Numbered from the stretch's first letter, positions 50,023 to 59,878 are shown. The stretch is 64,000 bases of DNA from Luteococcus sanguinis (GCF_039527675.1 NZ_BAAAKI010000010.1:124001-188000); one strand, 5' to 3'. A program made the numbers and translations. Notes: generated by a model from the letters alone, not told the origin.

Positions 50023-51089
50023 CAGGCCTCCTGGGGTGCGAGCCAGCGGGTGAGCGCCTCAGCACAGGCGTACAGGTCCGCCTCGGGGCAGAACTCGTCG
50101 TCGGTATGGGCCTTGTTGGCGTCGGCCGGGCCGAAGTTCACGGCAGGGATGCCAAGCTGGCTGAAGCGGGCTACGTCGGTCCAGCCGTACTTGGGGGCGG
50201 CCTCGCCCCCCACAGCGGCAAGGAATTCCTGCGCCGCGGGGCGGTCCAGCCCGGGACGGGCAGCGGGCGAAAGGTCGACCACCTCCATCTCGTAGCCCTC
50301 GAACAAGCGCTGCATGGCCGTCTGCGCCTGCTCGGGGGACTTGTCGGGGGCGTATCGGTAGTTGACGTGCACGCGGCAGGTGTCAGGGATGACATTGCCC
50401 GCCACTCCCCCACTCACCTGCACCGCATTGAGTCCCTCGCGGAAGGTGAGCCCCTCCACCTCGACCTGTTCGACGGGGAAGGAGGCCAGCCGCTCCAGCA
50501 CGCCGGCCAGGTCGTGGATGGCGTTGTGGCCCAGCCAGCTGCGGGCGCTGTGGGCGGCGGTGCCGCGGGTGGTGATCCAGAACCGCATCGTCCCCTGGCA
50601 GCCTCCCTCCACCCGCGCTGAGGTGGGCTCCATCAGGACGGCGAACTCACCGGCCAGCAGTTCGGGGGCCTCGCGGGAGAGTCGTCCGAGCCCGTTGAGC
50701 TCGCTGGCGACCTCCTCGTTGTCGTAGAAGACCCAAGTGACGTCGTGGCGTGGGGAGCTCAGCTGCACGGCAAGTTGCAGCGCGACCGCGACGCCGCCCT
50801 TCATGTCGCAGGTGCCGCGCCCGATGACATTGCCGTCCCGGCGGGTGCTGGGCAGGTTGCCAGCCACCGGGACGGTGTCGAGGTGGCCGGCGATGATGAC
50901 CCTTTCCTGGCGTCCAAGGCCGGTGCGGGCGACCAGGGCATTGCCATTGCGGGTGACCTCCAGGTGGGGCGCCGCCCGAAGCACCTGTTCGACCTGGTCG
51001 CACAGCTGGCGCTCGTTGCCGCTGACCGACTCCACGTCGACGATCTGTTGCAACAGTTCGGGTAGGTCGCGGTGCGGATCGATGGCCAT
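50022..51089 (-). CDS. dapE: Succinyl-diaminopimelate desuccinylase
   Basis: 355 residues, M20 metallopeptidase. Zinc ligands appear in VIIAGHLDTVP, GRGTCDMKGGVAVAL and VFYDNEEVASELNG. It removes succinate from N-succinyl-LL-diaminopimelate. ATG 51089 has TAGGCT 7 nt upstream; GTG 51110 runs through the promoter. It is divergent from dapD, whose product starts the same succinylase branch. Confidence 0.93.
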   Translation of the reverse strand: MAIDPHRDLPELLQQIVDVESVSGNERQLCDQVEQVLRAAPHLEVTRNGNALVARTGLGRQERVIIAGHLDTVPVAGNLPSTRRDGNVIGRGTCDMKGGVAVALQLAVQLSSPRHDVTWVFYDNEEVASELNGLGRLSREAPELLAGEFAVLMEPTSARVEGGCQGTMRFWITTRGTAAHSARSWLGHNAIHDLAGVLERLASFPVEQVEVEGLTFREGLNAVQVSGGVAGNVIPDTCRVHVNYRYAPDKSPEQAQTAMQRLFEGYEMEVVDLSPAARPGLDRPAAQEFLAAVGGEAAPKYGWTDVARFSQLGIPAVNFGPADANKAHTDDEFCPEADLYACAEALTRWLAPQEA

Positions 51090-51096
51090 GGCGGCC

Positions 51097-51102
51097 AGCC
51101 TA
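51097..51102 (-). promoter_or_regulatory. -10 box TAGGCT, leaderless start of dapE
   Basis: On the minus strand TAGGCT, 7 nt, ATG. Confidence 0.45.
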
Positions 51103-51173
51103 GACGCCACGACCGGATGGACGAGGGCACGCTGGGCGAGGTGCTCCGGACCAGAACTGTCCGACGGCGCCTA

Positions 51174-51179
51174 TAGGGT
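51174..51179 (+). promoter_or_regulatory. -10 box TAGGGT, probable leaderless start of dapD
   Basis: TAGGGT ends 7 nt before ATG 51187. Confidence 0.4.
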
Positions 51180-51186
51180 TGCCATC

Positions 51187-52122
51187 ATGACCGACACGAC
51201 CCGTTCTGCCTGGGCCTGGGGCCTGGCCACCGTCCACATCACCGGCCAGGTGCTCGACACCTGGTTCCCCTCCCCGGCGCTCGGCGAGGACGACGGCACC
51301 GAGGCCCCCCGCGGGCTGGTGGCGGCGAAGATGGAGGACGGCGACCGCCGGGTTCGCACGGAACTGGTGAAGACGGTCATCGACCTGGATGCTGCCCCGG
51401 CCGACGTGAGCGACGCCTACCTGCGACTGCACCTGCTCAGCCACCGGCTCGTCCAACCCCGCACCATCAATCTCGACGGCATCTTCGGCGTGCTGCCGAA
51501 TGTCGTGTGGACCTCCGCCGGCCCCTGCGCCGTGGAGGGCTTCGAGTCCGTCCGGCTGGCGCTTCGCAGCACCCGCGGCATCGTCAACGTGCTGGGCGTC
51601 GACAAGTTCCCGCGCATGGTCGACTACGTGCTCCCCTCTGGCGTGCGGATCGGTGACGCGGACCGCGTCCGGCTGGGCGCGCACCTGGCCGACGGCACCA
51701 CGGTCATGCACGAAGGCTTCGTGAACTTCAATGCCGGGACCCTGGGGCACTCGATGGTCGAGGGTCGCATCTCCGCCGGGGTGACCGTGGACGACGGCAC
51801 CGACGTCGGTGGCGGTGCCTCCATCATGGGCACCCTGTCCGGGGGCGGAAAGCAGGTCATCTCGATCGGCAAGGGCTGCCTGCTGGGTGCGGAGTCGGGC
51901 GTCGGCATCTCGTTGGGCGACAACTGCGTCGTCGAGGCGGGCCTGTACCTGACCGCCGGCACCAAGGTCGCGCTGCCCGACGGGACGGTCGTCAAGGCAG
52001 CCGAGCTCTCCGGCTCTTCCAACATCCTCTACCTGCGCGACTCCCAGTCGGGTGCGGTCGTGGCCAAGCCACGCGGCGAGGCCAAGGGCGTCGAGTTGAA
52101 CGCGGCCCTGCACAAGAACTGA
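51187..52122 (+). CDS. dapD: Tetrahydrodipicolinate N-succinyltransferase (actinobacterial DapD)
   Basis: 311 residues. Uses succinyl-CoA to acylate tetrahydrodipicolinate. The mixed N-terminal domain contains RTINLDGIFGVLPNVVWTS, and the C-terminal half is a left-handed beta helix (GTLGHSMVEGRISAGVTVDD, DVGGGASIMGTLSGGGKQVI). It is the actinobacterial sequence type, different from the proteobacterial one. The next gene begins 3 nt after the stop. Confidence 0.93.
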   Translation: MTDTTRSAWAWGLATVHITGQVLDTWFPSPALGEDDGTEAPRGLVAAKMEDGDRRVRTELVKTVIDLDAAPADVSDAYLRLHLLSHRLVQPRTINLDGIFGVLPNVVWTSAGPCAVEGFESVRLALRSTRGIVNVLGVDKFPRMVDYVLPSGVRIGDADRVRLGAHLADGTTVMHEGFVNFNAGTLGHSMVEGRISAGVTVDDGTDVGGGASIMGTLSGGGKQVISIGKGCLLGAESGVGISLGDNCVVEAGLYLTAGTKVALPDGTVVKAAELSGSSNILYLRDSQSGAVVAKPRGEAKGVELNAALHKN

Positions 52123-52125
52123 TCC

Positions 52126-53004
52126 GTGGCCACCTCCCACGAGACCCAGCGCCGCCGCCAGCACCGGCTCTACCCCCTGGTGGGGCTGGTCGCGCTGGTG
52201 GTGGCCCTGCTGGTGCTCTTCGCGTGGTTGCGCGGCGTGCTGTTGGGCCAGGTCTCGACCCCGATGCTGCCCGACGAACAGTGCGTGGTGCGGGTCGGCA
52301 GCGAGGCCGACAGCCTCGACCTGGAGCAGTCGGGAAATGCCGCAATCATCGTCGCCGAGTCGATCCGACGCGGGTTACCAGCCCGAGCCGCTTCGATCGC
52401 TCTGGCCACGGCGATGCAGGAGTCGAACCTGCGCAACATCGACTACGGCGACCGGGATTCGCTCGGCCTGTTCCAGCAGCGCCCCAGCCAGGGCTGGGGC
52501 ACCGAGGCGCAGATCATGGACCCCTGGTACTCATCCGGGAAGTTCTACGAGCACCTGGTCAAGGTGGCGGGCTGGCAGGGCGGCGACATCAACGACGTGG
52601 CGCAGGCCGTCCAGCGGTCCGGGGTGCCGGATGGCTACCGCAAGCACGTCGAGAAGGCCAAGGTGTGGGGTTCGGCGCTGACCGGGCACTCCCCGGCTGC
52701 CGTGTCGTGCATCGATCGCGGGTCGGTCCTGCCGAACACCAGCGACGCCACCGACTTGCTCACCAAGGCCTTCGGGTCCAGCGTCAAGAGCTCGGTGGCC
52801 CAGGCGCGGGTGACGCTGAACTCCGCGGACGAGACGCAGCTGTGGGCCGCCACGCAGTTGTTCATGATGACCACCCGCACCAGCGGGGTGACGTCGGTGG
52901 ACGTGGGTCAGCGCAGCTGGACGATGAAGCCGGACGCGGTGGCTGACTGGACGGGCACCGCGACCCCGAAACCCACCGAGGCAGCGATCACCCTGCGCAG
53001 CTGA
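52126..53004 (+). CDS. Lytic transglycosylase-like membrane-anchored protein
   Basis: 292 residues. One N-terminal membrane anchor (PLVGLVALVVALLVLFAWL), then a lysozyme-like fold region with AIALATAMQESN-type sequence (IALATAMQESNLRNIDYGDR) and SLGLFQQRPSQGWGTEAQI. The Glu of MQES would be the catalytic acid of a peptidoglycan lyase. Homologues are often misannotated as heavy-metal transporters. The second half (SCIDRGSVLPNTSD onward) is of unknown fold. GTG 52126 is 3 nt after dapD, so it is co-transcribed. Confidence 0.75.
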   Translation: MATSHETQRRRQHRLYPLVGLVALVVALLVLFAWLRGVLLGQVSTPMLPDEQCVVRVGSEADSLDLEQSGNAAIIVAESIRRGLPARAASIALATAMQESNLRNIDYGDRDSLGLFQQRPSQGWGTEAQIMDPWYSSGKFYEHLVKVAGWQGGDINDVAQAVQRSGVPDGYRKHVEKAKVWGSALTGHSPAAVSCIDRGSVLPNTSDATDLLTKAFGSSVKSSVAQARVTLNSADETQLWAATQLFMMTTRTSGVTSVDVGQRSWTMKPDAVADWTGTATPKPTEAAITLRS

Positions 53005-53102
53005 GGCCGCAAGCTCGCTCCGCCTGCCCGAAGTGACCCCTCGGCTGGCTTGATGCATGCGCGGGCACGAGCTTGTGACAACGTGCGCAAGCACGCGGAA
53101 TG

Positions 53103-54191
53103 TCAGGAGTGGAGGCGCTGGGCGGCGGCGTTGATCCGCTCATCGGTTCCGGTGAGCGCGATCCGGACGTGCTGCCGTCCGGCCTCGCCGTAGAAGTCGC
53201 CGGGGGCGGCGACGATCCCCCGCTGCGCCAACCAGTCGATGGATGCGCGGCAGTCCTCACCGCGGGTGGCCCACAGGTAGAGCGAGCCCTCGGAGTGGTC
53301 GATCCTGAAGCCAGCTGCTTCCAGCGCAGGGCGCAGCACCGAACGGCGGCGCAGGTAGCGCTCGCGCTGTTCCGCGACGTGCTCCTGGTCGCCCAGCAAC
53401 GCGCGCATGGCCTCCTGCACCGGGAAGGGCATCATCATGCCGAGGTGCTTGCGCAGCCCGACCTGGCGCTGTACGAGGTCTGGGTCACCGGCGATGAAAC
53501 CCGCGCGGTAACCGGCCAGGTTGGAGCGCTTGCTCAACGAGTGGAGCACGAGGATTCCGTCGGGTCGTCCCTCGCAGACGTCCGCACGCAGCGCGGAGAC
53601 CGGCTCTGCGTCCCAGCCGAACTCGCCGTAGCACTCGTCCGACGCCAGCACGGCCCCGACGGAACGGGCGTAGTCGACCCAGGCTCGCATCCGGTCGGCG
53701 TCCAGGATGACCCCGTGCGGGTTGGCCGGGGAGTTGATCCAGATCAGGGCAGGCGTGCCCTGGATGGCCGCAGGGTCGTCACAGGCCAGCACCTGCGCGC
53801 CCACAAGACGCGCGCCCACCTCATAGGTGGGGTAGGCGGTGGTGGGGATGACGACCAGGTCGTCCGCGCCCAGGCCCAGCAGGGTGGGCAGCCAGGCGAC
53901 GGCCTCCTTGGTGCCGATCACCGGGAGGATGCCCTGCTCGGGCAGCTCGATGGCGTCCCAGCGCCGGCTCAGATGGTCGATGACGGCGCGACGCAGCGGG
54001 GCGGTACCCCACACGGTTGGGTAACCGGGGCAGTCGCTCGCGCCAGCCAGCGCATCACGCGCCAGCTGGGGGGTGGGGTCGACGGGCGTGCCGACCGACA
54101 GGTCGACGACACCCCCGGGGTGACCCGCCGCCGTCGCGCGTGCGCCGGCGAGCGAGTCCCACGGGAAGTCGGGCAGGTCGTCAAGCCCCAC
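53103..54191 (-). CDS. dapC: N-succinyldiaminopimelate aminotransferase
   Basis: 362 residues, fold-type I PLP aminotransferase. The PLP lysine is in LHSLSKRSNLAGYRAGF; INSPANPHG and ASDECYGEFGW are substrate and cofactor motifs. Its place beside the ferredoxin gene is that of M. tuberculosis Rv1178 (DapC), as recalled. GTG 54191 starts 6 nt after the ferredoxin stop with GGGGGAG inside the ferredoxin end, so the two genes form an operon. Confidence 0.88.
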   Translation of the reverse strand: MGLDDLPDFPWDSLAGARATAAGHPGGVVDLSVGTPVDPTPQLARDALAGASDCPGYPTVWGTAPLRRAVIDHLSRRWDAIELPEQGILPVIGTKEAVAWLPTLLGLGADDLVVIPTTAYPTYEVGARLVGAQVLACDDPAAIQGTPALIWINSPANPHGVILDADRMRAWVDYARSVGAVLASDECYGEFGWDAEPVSALRADVCEGRPDGILVLHSLSKRSNLAGYRAGFIAGDPDLVQRQVGLRKHLGMMMPFPVQEAMRALLGDQEHVAEQRERYLRRRSVLRPALEAAGFRIDHSEGSLYLWATRGEDCRASIDWLAQRGIVAAPGDFYGEAGRQHVRIALTGTDERINAAAQRLHS

Positions 54192-54197
54192 GAAGGG

Positions 54198-54524
54198 TCA
54201 CTCCCCCTGCGGCGGAAGGGCCTCGACGACCGGGTGGTCCTTGTCGATGACGCCGAGCTTCGAAGCGCCACCGGGCGAACCGATGCCGTCGAAGAACTGC
54301 ACGTTCACGTCGTAGTACTGCTTCTGCTCGGCCGGGACGTCGTCCTCGTAGAAGATGGCCTCGACGGGGCAGACCGGCTCGCAGGCGCCGCAGTCCACGC
54401 ACTCCTCGGGGTGGATGTAGAGCATCCTGTTGCCCTCGTAGATGCAGTCGACGGGGCACTCCTCGACGCAGGCACGGTCCTTGATGTCGACACAGGGCTG
54501 CGCGATGACGTAGGTCACGGTCAC
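54198..54524 (-). CDS. fdxA: Seven-iron ferredoxin (3Fe-4S/4Fe-4S)
   Basis: 108 residues. Cluster ligands: CVDIKDRACVEECPVDCIY and CVDCGACEPVCPVEAIF, the arrangement of actinobacterial FdxA/FdxC. A C-terminal extension of about 45 residues follows. It is a low-potential electron carrier in the cytosol. GTG 54524 follows AAGGAG. First gene of an operon with dapC. Confidence 0.93.
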   Translation of the reverse strand: MTVTYVIAQPCVDIKDRACVEECPVDCIYEGNRMLYIHPEECVDCGACEPVCPVEAIFYEDDVPAEQKQYYDVNVQFFDGIGSPGGASKLGVIDKDHPVVEALPPQGE

Positions 54525-54630
54525 TCCTTGGCTAGGGGCGGCGGGGCCGCCGGGACGAGCGCCACTCTACAACCTCGAACGCTGGCCCCAACGGGCATAT
54601 CCACCGGATGGTTGGGGGCAGGATGGGGCC

Positions 54631-55548
54631 ATGCCACGACCAACCCAGCTGACCGTCCTTCCGGCCTCGAATGCCCCTGCCATTGCGATCCATGGCGGTG
54701 CCGGGGTCGTACCGCAGGCCTTGGACGACGAGCGACGCGAGGCAGCACTGACGGCCCTGACCGACGCCGTGCGGGCCGGGAGCGCGGTGCTCGATGCCGG
54801 CGGCCCGGCCCTGGACGCGGTATGCGCTGCCGTGGGCGTCATGGAGGACTCGGAGTCGTTCAATGCCGGACGCGGTGCGGCGCTCACCGCCGCCGGTACT
54901 GCCGAGCTGGACGCAGCCGTGATGTGCGGCGACTCACGCGGTGGGGCGGTGACCTGCGCCAATGGTCCACGGCACCCGGTGCTTGCGGCCAGGGCCGTGA
55001 TGGAGCGCACCGGCCACGTGCTGCTGGCCGTTCCATCGGTCGAGTTGTTGCGGGGCTGGGGTCTGGAGGTCGTCGAGCCAGACTGGTACCTGACGCCGCT
55101 GCGGCTGGAGCAACTGCGCGCGACCGGATCATTCGCCGAGCACCGGCACGGGACGGTGGGCGCGGTGGCCCGGGACGCCTCCGGTCACGTCGCGGCAGCG
55201 ACCTCCACCGGCGGCATCACCGCCCAGCTGCCAGGACGAGTGGGTGACACTCCCCTGCTGGGTTGCGGCACCTGGGCCGACGACGCGGTGGTCGCCGTCT
55301 CCTGCACCGGGGTGGGCGAGTTGTTCGTCCGCGGTGCCGTGGCGCACGAGGTCGCCTCCCGGATGAGGTGGGCCGGCCACGACCTGGGCAGGGCCGCAGC
55401 GGGCGCGCTGGACGAGTTGGTGGGCGCCCGTGGTGGGGATGGTGGCCTGGTCGCCGTCACGCCAGCAGGCGAGGTGGTGCTGGCCTTCGATGCCCCCGGC
55501 ATGTATCGGGGCTGGGACGTCGGCCAGGGCGTCCGGGTCGACATCTGA
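54631..55548 (+). CDS. Isoaspartyl peptidase / L-asparaginase (Ntn hydrolase)
   Basis: 305 residues. IAIHGGAGV at the start, NAGRGAALTAAGTAELDAAV and the autocleavage site HRHGTVGAVARD with the nucleophile threonine at T175. The precursor splits at G-T into alpha and beta chains. It degrades isoaspartyl peptides and possibly L-asparagine. Divergent from the ferredoxin gene. No membrane or export signal. Confidence 0.92.
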   Translation: MPRPTQLTVLPASNAPAIAIHGGAGVVPQALDDERREAALTALTDAVRAGSAVLDAGGPALDAVCAAVGVMEDSESFNAGRGAALTAAGTAELDAAVMCGDSRGGAVTCANGPRHPVLAARAVMERTGHVLLAVPSVELLRGWGLEVVEPDWYLTPLRLEQLRATGSFAEHRHGTVGAVARDASGHVAAATSTGGITAQLPGRVGDTPLLGCGTWADDAVVAVSCTGVGELFVRGAVAHEVASRMRWAGHDLGRAAAGALDELVGARGGDGGLVAVTPAGEVVLAFDAPGMYRGWDVGQGVRVDI

Positions 55549-55581
55549 TCGTCCCGGCCCGACCGCGCCAGCGAGCAGCTG

Positions 55582-57285
55582 TCAGTCGCAGATGATCTCG
55601 TCGGTGGGCGCGTAGGTCCACTGGAAGGGTTCGGACTTCACCAGCGAGCCGCCCTTGTAGAACAGGCGGCTGTAGTTCACGGTGAAGCCGGGCGAGGCAG
55701 CCTGCGCGTGGCACTTCTCGTCGGTGGAGTGGATCGTCCGGCCGGTGGTGAAGTTGGACTTCACGAGCTCGGAGCTCTCGACGCGGTCGTAGACCGGGGT
55801 CGACCAGACGCGCACGGTGATCGACCCGCGGCCACCGGGGGCTGCCTTGTTGACATAGGCCTGCAGCAGCACGCCGTAGGGGGTGTCGTTCTTGAACTTC
55901 ACGTCCAGGTGGCCGTAGTAGAGGGTCGCCTCGCGACCGGCCGGGTAGCGGTCGAAGTACATCGTGTGCGGGTGGTGCTCGACGTCCTCGAGACCCGCGA
56001 AGAAGATCGCATTGAAGGTCGTGGTGCCGCTCTGGGAGACGCCACCGGCGTTCTCCTCGACCAGGTGGTCGCCGCTGATCACCCAGCCGTCGACGTAGCC
56101 AGAACCCGGGCCCTTGGGGCCCAGGGTGTCGTTCAGGCTGAAGGTCTCCCCCGGCTCGACGAAGGAGTTGTTGATGCTTGCCGCAGCCAGCGACAGGTTG
56201 GTGTTGCGGTACTCGGCGTAGGGGAAGTAGGTGGTGAACTCACCCGTGACCTGCTTGACCCCGAGCTTCGCGGCCTCCGCGGTGGTCAGGTCGGCCTCCT
56301 GCTTGGTGACCGGGACGCTGATCGTCCGCTGGGCACCGGTGGCGGTGAGGGCCGGGGCGATGGCCTTGAGGAAGGTGTCCTTCTTCAGGCCCTGGCCGTC
56401 CTTGGCGGGGACGACGACGGGCTTGCCGCCGTCCAACCGGACCCGGGCGTTCACCGGTTCGGTGAAGCCGAGCCCGGCGGCGGCCTGCTCAACATTGCCC
56501 CAGAGCTTGCCGGTGTCCGTGGTCACGGTGAAGGCGTCTTCCGTGGTGGCGACCTTGGTGGCAGCGGCGAGCTGCTTGGTGCTCAAGGTGATCTTGCCCT
56601 TGCCGGTGTCAACGACGACCGGCGCCGACAACGTGGGGCCGAGGGAGTCGGTGACGACCTTCTGCGCCTTCTCGGTCGTGAGCTTCGGCGGGGTGGAGGT
56701 GGTGACGGCCTTGGCGGTGGTCGAGGTCAGCCAGGCCGCACGAACTGCCTTGGACGCGGCCGCCTGGTCGAGCGCCTGGGCGTCGACTGACTTGGTGACG
56801 ACGGGCTTGGCATCCTCGATGGCCAGCTTCGCGTTCTGGGCCTTGACCGCGAAGGCCTTGGCGGCCTGGGCGATGGCCTTGTCCAGCTTGGCCTGGTCGA
56901 CGTCGAGGACGGGCTGCATCGCGGTGCCGCCTCGTAACACCTGCCAGATCTGGGAGGGCGCCCACGACTTGCCGGCGCCCGCCTGGTCGATGCTGGCCTC
57001 GTAGTCGACGGCCAGCCCTGCGGCGGCGGGGGTGATGGTGGCTTTGGTGGTGCCGTCGGTCAACGTGATCGGGGCATCGGCTCTGGACGCGAGCCCCTCG
57101 GTGAGCTTCTGCACGGCGCGGTCGTGGTCGACGCCGCCGACCGCGACGCCGGCCACCGTGGCGTGGGCCGGCAGGTTGTCCCCCGCCATCGCGTACCCAG
57201 CGACATAGGCACCGCCTGCGAGCAGGGCGAGACCACCCAGGCCGGCGGCGACATAGCCGCCCGTGTGGGAACGACGCTGGGCCAT
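55582..57285 (-). CDS. VanW-family cell-wall protein
   Basis: 567 residues. One N-terminal membrane helix (VAAGLGGLALLAGGAYVAGYA), two peptidoglycan-binding-4-like segments (near ATVAGVAVGGVDHDRAVQKL and the second copy from about 200), then the VanW domain with FSLNDTLGPKGPGSGYVDG, VEENAGGVSQSGTTTFNAIF and HPHTMYFDRYPAGREATLYY. It belongs to the YoaR/VanW surface proteins, anchored at the membrane and facing the wall. Function unknown. pepN ends 124 nt upstream on the same strand. Confidence 0.87.
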   Translation of the reverse strand: MAQRRSHTGGYVAAGLGGLALLAGGAYVAGYAMAGDNLPAHATVAGVAVGGVDHDRAVQKLTEGLASRADAPITLTDGTTKATITPAAAGLAVDYEASIDQAGAGKSWAPSQIWQVLRGGTAMQPVLDVDQAKLDKAIAQAAKAFAVKAQNAKLAIEDAKPVVTKSVDAQALDQAAASKAVRAAWLTSTTAKAVTTSTPPKLTTEKAQKVVTDSLGPTLSAPVVVDTGKGKITLSTKQLAAATKVATTEDAFTVTTDTGKLWGNVEQAAAGLGFTEPVNARVRLDGGKPVVVPAKDGQGLKKDTFLKAIAPALTATGAQRTISVPVTKQEADLTTAEAAKLGVKQVTGEFTTYFPYAEYRNTNLSLAAASINNSFVEPGETFSLNDTLGPKGPGSGYVDGWVISGDHLVEENAGGVSQSGTTTFNAIFFAGLEDVEHHPHTMYFDRYPAGREATLYYGHLDVKFKNDTPYGVLLQAYVNKAAPGGRGSITVRVWSTPVYDRVESSELVKSNFTTGRTIHSTDEKCHAQAASPGFTVNYSRLFYKGGSLVKSEPFQWTYAPTDEIICD

Positions 57286-57409
57286 GGGCCCTCCTTCGGC
57301 ATGAGTCCTACCGGCCCGAACACCGGGTCAGTACCGGCCGATTGTAATTGAGCGATCAGCCGCACCCGAAACCTCCAAGTGCACCGCGGACCCATTCTTC
57401 ACATGACAC

Positions 57410-59878
57410 TCAGTCTCCACGCGAGACTCGGCTCGGTGCGTGCGGGCTCGCGACCGCCTGGGTGAGCACGTGGGTAGCGTCCAGCAGGGATCGGCGCACC
57501 ACCGGGTTGAGGTCCTCGCGGGCCAGCGTCCGCTGGGCGAGGGCCAGCGTCTGGGAGTTGGCGTGGGAGAGCGGGAAGGACCGCAGCAGCGCGGTCCCGA
57601 GCGCCCAACCGCTGCGCAGGGCCGCGGTGCCGTCTGCCTTGTCGAACCACTCGGGGACGAGGTCGGCGGTCAGCTCGTCGTGTTCGGGCAGGAAGATCCC
57701 CTCGGCGGCGGCGTAGACCTCGTAGGCGGGGACGTCGGGGGTGGTCATCACCGTGGCGAAGGCGTCCCGCTTGGCCTCGATGGTGGGCACCGAGGCCCGG
57801 CACCGGATGGCGGCCAACCGGCCGGACGAGGAGGGGTCGCGGGACAGTTCCGCCTCCACCAGCGACGGGTCGACGCCCAGGGTGACCAGCCGCTGGACGG
57901 CCATCCAGCGCAGGTCGGCGTCCATCTCCCGCCCGGCGGGAAGGTCGCGACCCAGCAGCCAGCCGGCCAGCAGGTCGACGTCGTCGCTGACTCCGAGCAG
58001 CAACCGCCAGGCCACGAGTTGCCGATCCGACCCGGGCGCCGCACCGGCCAGGATCGCTGCGAGCGCATCGGCCCACCGCTGGCGTCGCTGGGCACGATCG
58101 GCGAGCGGGCACCACGCACCGCACAAGGCGCCACCGACCCACTCCCCCATCACGCGCAACACGGCATCGCTGGTTGAGCCGGGCAGCTCGGCAAGGCAGG
58201 TCTCGAAGGCGGTTGTGCTGTCGAGTTCGGCGCTGCGGACCGCGTCGCGCAGCCCATTCCAGAACACGACCTGGGTGGCCGGGTCGGCGACTTGGTGGGC
58301 GGCCAGCCGCCAGTCGCTCGGGCGGATGCGGGCCCAGGTCTCGTCCCCTGCATCGGGGACGACGACCGAGCCGGTGCTGTCACCCAGATCCAGCTCCAGC
58401 TCCGGTGCGTCCAGCACGACCGCCCGTTGGCTGCGCAGGGTCCCGTCCGGATCGAGAACGTCGACCCGCAGCGCGTGGCGGCGGTCGGCGGGGGCGGTGG
58501 GCGGCGCGGTGCGGGTCAGCACGACGCTGTTCCCGCGGCGTTCGGCGCCGATCACGTCGGCCCCGCTGGTCAGCAGCCATTGGGCACTCCAGGCGTCCAG
58601 GTCCCGCGCACCGGCGCGTTGCCAACTCCCCAGCAGGTCGTCGAAGGTCGCATTGCCGAAGCCGTGCCGGGCGAAGTGGTCGCGCAGGCCGGCGAAGAAG
58701 ACCTCGTCCCCGATGGTGGCGACCAGTTGGCGGAGGACGGACGCCCCCTTGGCGTAGCTGATGCCGTCGAAGTTGGCCAGCGCGGAGCGGGCGTCGAGGG
58801 CACCGTTGACCGCAACCGGGTGGGTGGACGGTGACTGGTCTGCCACCAGGCCCCAGTCCTTGCGCTTGAGCCCGAAGTCGGTCCACAAGGGGTAGTCGAC
58901 GTGGTCGGTGCAGACCCGGTGGGCCATGTACTCGGCGAAGCTCTCGTTGAGCCACAGGTCATCCCACCAGCGCATTGTCACCAGGTCGCCGAACCACTGG
59001 TGGGCCATCTCGTGCACGATCGTCCCGGCACGATTGGCGCGGTCGGACCAGGTGCTGTCGCCGCGGAACAGGAACTGCTCGCGCAGCACCACGCAGCCAG
59101 GATTCTCCATGGCTCCGGCATTGAAGTCGGGCGCGAAGACCTGGTGGTAGGCCCCGAAGGGATAACGGACGCCGAAGAGCTGGTGGTAGGCGTCAAAGGC
59201 CTTCCTGGTCACGGTGAGGATGTCGCCGGCGTGAGTCTTCAGCTCGTCGGTCATGGAGGCTCTCGCCAGCGCCGAGAGGGGGATGCCGTCGTGCTCGTCG
59301 CAGACCTCGGCCCAGGGCCCGGCGACGATGGAGACGAAGTAGGTCGACAACGGACGTTCGCTGGTGATGCTCCAGTGCCCTGGTTCCACCGCCGACGAGG
59401 TTCCCGTGCCCCGGACGATCCAGTCCTGGGGGGTGAGGATGTCGAACCGGTAGGAGGCCTTGAGGTCGGGCTGGTCGAAGCAGGCGAACCAGCGCGGGGC
59501 CGCGTCGAGGAAGCTCATCGCATAGCAGTAGGCGCGCTGGTCGGCCGGGTCGATGTGACGGTGCAGGCCCTCGCCGTCGCTGGACCAGGCCATCACTGCG
59601 TCGACGACCAGCTCATTGCGCAGCTGCAGGGCGTCCAGCTGGATCCGCCCGTCCACCCACGCCTCGGCAGCCACCGGCGCTCCATTCAAGGTGGCGGAGC
59701 GTAGCTCGGTACCTCGGAAGTCACAGAAGGTGCTGGCCCCCGGCGTGCTGCACCCGAAGGTGATGGTGGTTCGTGAGTCGAAGGCCTCGTCGCGGCGCAG
59801 GTCCAGCTCGACGACGACCTGGTCGACGGTCAGCAGTTCTGCGCGTTGGCGCGCCTCTATCAGCAACAAGGAGGGCAT
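57410..59878 (-). CDS. pepN: Aminopeptidase N (M1)
   Basis: 822 residues. GAMEN-type exopeptidase motif NAGAMENPGCVV and zinc site HEMAHQW at H289/E290/H293, with the third ligand Glu in WLNESFAEYMAHRV. Cytosolic M1 aminopeptidase acting on peptides from protein breakdown. ATG 59878 has TACGGT 6 nt upstream, a leaderless arrangement. Together with pepA, pepP and map it adds to a set of aminopeptidases in this window. Confidence 0.95.
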   Translation of the reverse strand: MPSLLLIEARQRAELLTVDQVVVELDLRRDEAFDSRTTITFGCSTPGASTFCDFRGTELRSATLNGAPVAAEAWVDGRIQLDALQLRNELVVDAVMAWSSDGEGLHRHIDPADQRAYCYAMSFLDAAPRWFACFDQPDLKASYRFDILTPQDWIVRGTGTSSAVEPGHWSITSERPLSTYFVSIVAGPWAEVCDEHDGIPLSALARASMTDELKTHAGDILTVTRKAFDAYHQLFGVRYPFGAYHQVFAPDFNAGAMENPGCVVLREQFLFRGDSTWSDRANRAGTIVHEMAHQWFGDLVTMRWWDDLWLNESFAEYMAHRVCTDHVDYPLWTDFGLKRKDWGLVADQSPSTHPVAVNGALDARSALANFDGISYAKGASVLRQLVATIGDEVFFAGLRDHFARHGFGNATFDDLLGSWQRAGARDLDAWSAQWLLTSGADVIGAERRGNSVVLTRTAPPTAPADRRHALRVDVLDPDGTLRSQRAVVLDAPELELDLGDSTGSVVVPDAGDETWARIRPSDWRLAAHQVADPATQVVFWNGLRDAVRSAELDSTTAFETCLAELPGSTSDAVLRVMGEWVGGALCGAWCPLADRAQRRQRWADALAAILAGAAPGSDRQLVAWRLLLGVSDDVDLLAGWLLGRDLPAGREMDADLRWMAVQRLVTLGVDPSLVEAELSRDPSSSGRLAAIRCRASVPTIEAKRDAFATVMTTPDVPAYEVYAAAEGIFLPEHDELTADLVPEWFDKADGTAALRSGWALGTALLRSFPLSHANSQTLALAQRTLAREDLNPVVRRSLLDATHVLTQAVASPHAPSRVSRGD

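Noticed and set aside
53005..53102. Inverted CAAGCTCG / CGAGCTTG pair after the transglycosylase-like gene
   Set aside because: Arms of 8 bp separated by about 50 nt are too weak to call a terminator.
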